Program-made: the position numbers and the translations under genes
Shown: positions 42,230 to 43,661 of the stretch, one piece after another
Numbering within the stretch: the first letter of the stretch is position 1
Layout of the letters: each line of letters starts with the position of its first letter
The notes under the pieces: model-generated
Seen by the model: only the letters and a program-made list of their open reading frames with translations
What the model was told of the DNA's origin: nothing
Database searches by the model: none
NCBI GenBank assembly: GCA_034003585.1
Contig: JAVEYH010000016.1
Coordinates: 1-43,661 of the forward strand
Length of the DNA stretch: 43,661 bases
Reading direction: 5' to 3'
Source: JAPXSY01 sp034003585
Lineage (GTDB): Bacteria; Verrucomicrobiota; Kiritimatiellia; RFP12; UBA1067

Positions 42230-42498
42230 ATGCGCGACGGCTTGCCGGCGGCCGTGGGCGCGCCGCGCCGCCGGACGGGTATTCGCTGGACGGGCTCAAC
42301 GTCAGCGGCTCCGTGTCCCCCGCAAAGCTGCTGGAGACCGCCGCCAACTATCTTCGGGAAAACGATGACGGCCTGCGTTCAAAAACGGACCGGCAACCCA
42401 TGAGCATGCTCCTCTCGGGGCCGCCTCCGCCTCCTCAGCAGAAACCGTCTTCCTTCCGGAAGCGTGCGTTTTATTTTGCGCTTCGCGAAAGCGCATAA
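42230..42498 (+). pseudogene. N-terminal remnant of an AAA ATPase gene, frameshifted and cut before the P-loop
   Basis: AAGGAG at 42213-42218 and ATG at 42230 begin a frame (MRDGLPAAV) that shifts near 42265. In the new frame (codons from 42274) it reads DGYSLDGLNVSGSVSPAKLL, then NYLRENDDGL, then RQPMSMLLSGPP, which matches the region just before a Walker A GPPGTGK in AAA+ ATPases. After GPP the sequence turns to PPPPQQKPSS and stops at 42498. The P-loop and all later motifs are missing, so the gene is dead. Confidence 0.6.
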
Positions 42499-42506
42499 AT
42501 GTTTTG

Positions 42507-42535
42507 TTGTGCTGTTTAAAATCCGTTGCTATTAT
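42507..42535 (+). promoter_or_regulatory. promoter of the receiver gene
   Basis: TTGTGC (42507-42512), 17-base spacer, TATTAT (42530-42535). A second TATTAT at 42543-42548 is less well spaced. Confidence 0.4.
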
Positions 42536-42582
42536 CAAGGGGTATTATTAGTTGAAAGTTTGCAAAAAAAGGGATGGGGCAC

Positions 42583-42966
42583 ATGGCTAAAATACTGGTA
42601 ATCGATGACGATGCAAATATCCTGCTCTCAACCCGGCGTCTTTTGGAATCGGACGGACATGAGTGCGTCACGGCCGGGAACGGACAGGAGGCGCTCGAAT
42701 ACGTTAAACAGAACCGTTTTGCTTTGCTCATTACTGACATGCGCTTGCCGGATATGAACGGATTGTCACTGGTGCGGGAACTTAAGAAAGTTGAACCGTC
42801 CATGCCCGTCATATTGATTACCGCCTACGCTTCATGCGAAAGCGCCGTCGAGTCGGTGAAACGCGGCGTGTACGAGTACCTTGTCAAGCCGTTCCAGGCC
42901 GACGAATTGTTGGCCACCGTCAAACGTGCGCTTGGCGCGAACATGGACGGTGCAGGGGACAGCTGA
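42583..42966 (+). CDS. stand-alone response-regulator receiver protein (CheY/Spo0F-like)
   Basis: 127-aa receiver domain: acidic pocket IDDD, phospho-acceptor Asp in LITDMRLPDMNG, the Thr in LITAYAS and the Lys in YLVKPF. No output domain follows. Start 42583 is preferred (GGGG upstream); ATG 42574 is in frame too. The partner kinase is not in the window. It may act on pili or in a phosphorelay, given the pilus motors upstream; that is speculation. Confidence 0.9.
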   Translation: MAKILVIDDDANILLSTRRLLESDGHECVTAGNGQEALEYVKQNRFALLITDMRLPDMNGLSLVRELKKVEPSMPVILITAYASCESAVESVKRGVYEYLVKPFQADELLATVKRALGANMDGAGDS

Positions 42967-43154
42967 GCAGTGCCCCGGGTTAACGGGAAGAAGAAGGTGC
43001 CGCCGCCGTCAGCATTTCTTCAGTAGGGGCCGTATGACCGACACAGGACAGGACCGGTGATGACGTTAAGCGATGCGTTAGGCCGGTGTCCAAGCTATTA
43101 TCCGTTTCCCGATGATGGCCTATTCAGGCTCACTCATTATTGCTCCGGCAAGTA

Positions 43155-43238
43155 TTATTTGTGATTAGCGGCATAATTGACCTTTGGGTCTCCGAAATAG
43201 GCGATCACACGGTCGGGTGACGATTCAATCAGTTTCAT
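43155..43238 (-). pseudogene. 27-codon coding-like fragment
   Basis: Minus strand from ATG 43238 reads KLIESSPDRVIAYFGDPK, then a stop at 43155. No ribosome binding site. The amino-acid pattern looks like the end of a protein, but I do not recognise it. Confidence 0.2.
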
Positions 43239-43464
43239 GTGGTCCGTCGTTTACCGACCGCCCGCCCCCCGCTGGCCGTTGGGATGCGGTTCAAGGGGCA
43301 AGTACGAAAATGCCGGAGATAAGGTAGTCTTCGCGGAAGGTGGTCATTCCGCTGTAGGCACGCATACCCCACGGTGGGGGTGTAACCAAATAACGGGTTG
43401 CCGAGGGGTGAAACGTTGGGAAGACGGTAAACTCGGGCATGAGTACGGGAAGAGCCGCTATATG

Positions 43465-43504
43465 TTAAAACCCCTTATTTATTGTGGTTTTGCGGGGGGT
43501 TTAA
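43465..43504 (-). terminator. tRNA-Thr terminator
   Basis: On the minus strand, TTAAACCCC, a loop of about 21 bases, GGGGTTTTAA; located just after the tRNA 3' end. Confidence 0.45.
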
Positions 43505-43509
43505 GATGG

Positions 43510-43582
43510 AGCCAGCAGACGGGTTCGAACCGACGACCTCATGATTACAAATCAAGTGCTCTACCAACTGAGCTATGCTGGC
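43510..43582 (-). tRNA. tRNA-Thr (UGU anticodon)
   Basis: 73 nt. Acceptor GCCAGCA / TGCTGGC, D-arm AGCTCAGTTGGTAGAGC, anticodon loop TTTGTAA (TGT), T-arm GTCGGTTCGAACCCGTC. CCA is not encoded. TATAAC at 43594-43599 is its probable -10 box. Confidence 0.95.
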
Positions 43583-43661
43583 GGAACAGGTCTGTTATAA
43601 AGGAGATAAGCCCTTATAACCCTCCTCTTTCCAAAAGAAAATTGAAAATGTGACGTTTCCG

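Larger units (their letters stand above)
42137..42582. other. gene-less stretch with a pseudogene and a promoter
   Basis: About 450 bases after the LysE-like gene. It holds the AAA ATPase remnant (42230-42498) and the likely promoter of the receiver gene (42507-42535). The base composition falls towards AT after 42,480, unlike the rest of the window. Confidence 0.5.
42967..43509. other. gene-less lower-GC stretch
   Basis: About 540 bases with no convincing gene. The one fragment with protein-like codons is on the minus strand (43155-43238). The tRNA-Thr terminator is at 43465-43504. A plus-strand open frame across tRNA-Thr is spurious. Confidence 0.5.

Noticed and set aside
43510..43582. An att-type duplication of the tRNA-Thr 3' end.
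   Set aside because: No second copy of the tRNA-Thr end is seen in the window, unlike tRNA-Ser.
1..43661. CRISPR array, prophage, transposase or integrase genes.
   Set aside because: No regularly spaced repeats and no such proteins found in any frame read.

Overview
The window is a GC-rich bacterial chromosome segment, most likely from the Kiritimatiellota/Verrucomicrobiota side of the PVC group. That placement is inference. It rests on large secreted beta-strand-repeat proteins with no autotransporter barrel, GH28-type glycosidases and an acetylxylan-esterase-like enzyme, and on an ordinary Gram-negative core (MsbA-like exporter, MurJ, type IV pilus ATPases, GatCAB). No rRNA is present to settle it.

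Layout. (1) 1-15,540 is an accessory region for extracellular carbohydrate use: an XRE regulator, a 1,016-aa beta-strand-repeat protein, a GH28/GH49-like protein, a decayed four-helix-bundle (S23-like) mobile element, a CE7-like esterase and a second GH28-like protein on the minus strand. A divergent promoter then faces a second beta-strand-repeat protein and a large lipoprotein with carbohydrate-binding and TIM-barrel-like domains. Two gene-less hairpin elements lie at 15,116-15,372. (2) 15,547-20,754 is the classic rsmD-coaD-yceD(DUF177)-rpmF-plsX-fabD-fabG-acpP block for ribosome maturation, CoA and fatty-acid synthesis, ending in a clear terminator. (3) 20,867-24,085 is gatC-gatA-gatB. (4) 24,117-28,617 is a tightly coupled pilB-pilT-pilB ATPase trio. 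(5) 28,663-34,258 is trxB, an MsbA-like ABC exporter, murJ, ybaB and recR. (6) 34,245-36,537 holds a third beta-strand-repeat protein on the minus strand, whose 5' end abuts a duplicated piece of the adjacent tRNA-Ser. (7) 36,717-38,839 is ilvD and crcB on the minus strand. (8) 39,028-42,136 is a ferredoxin, a RIC-type Fe-S repair protein with a Cys-rich leader in frame, a NapH-like polyferredoxin and a LysE-like exporter. (9) 42,137-43,661 is a lower-GC tail with an AAA ATPase pseudogene, a stand-alone receiver protein and tRNA-Thr.

How it works together. The core blocks are housekeeping. The accessory genes suggest a cell that exports polysaccharide-active enzymes together with a family of repeat proteins. 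These repeat proteins share an N-terminal W-x-G...NW module and an almost identical last seven residues. The most unusual material is (a) that shared tail, (b) mobile repeat elements built from GATNNN hexamers in inverted arms, one with a broken four-helix-bundle gene and one without a gene, and (c) the tRNA-Ser 3'-end duplication. All start sites, promoters and operators were read by eye.
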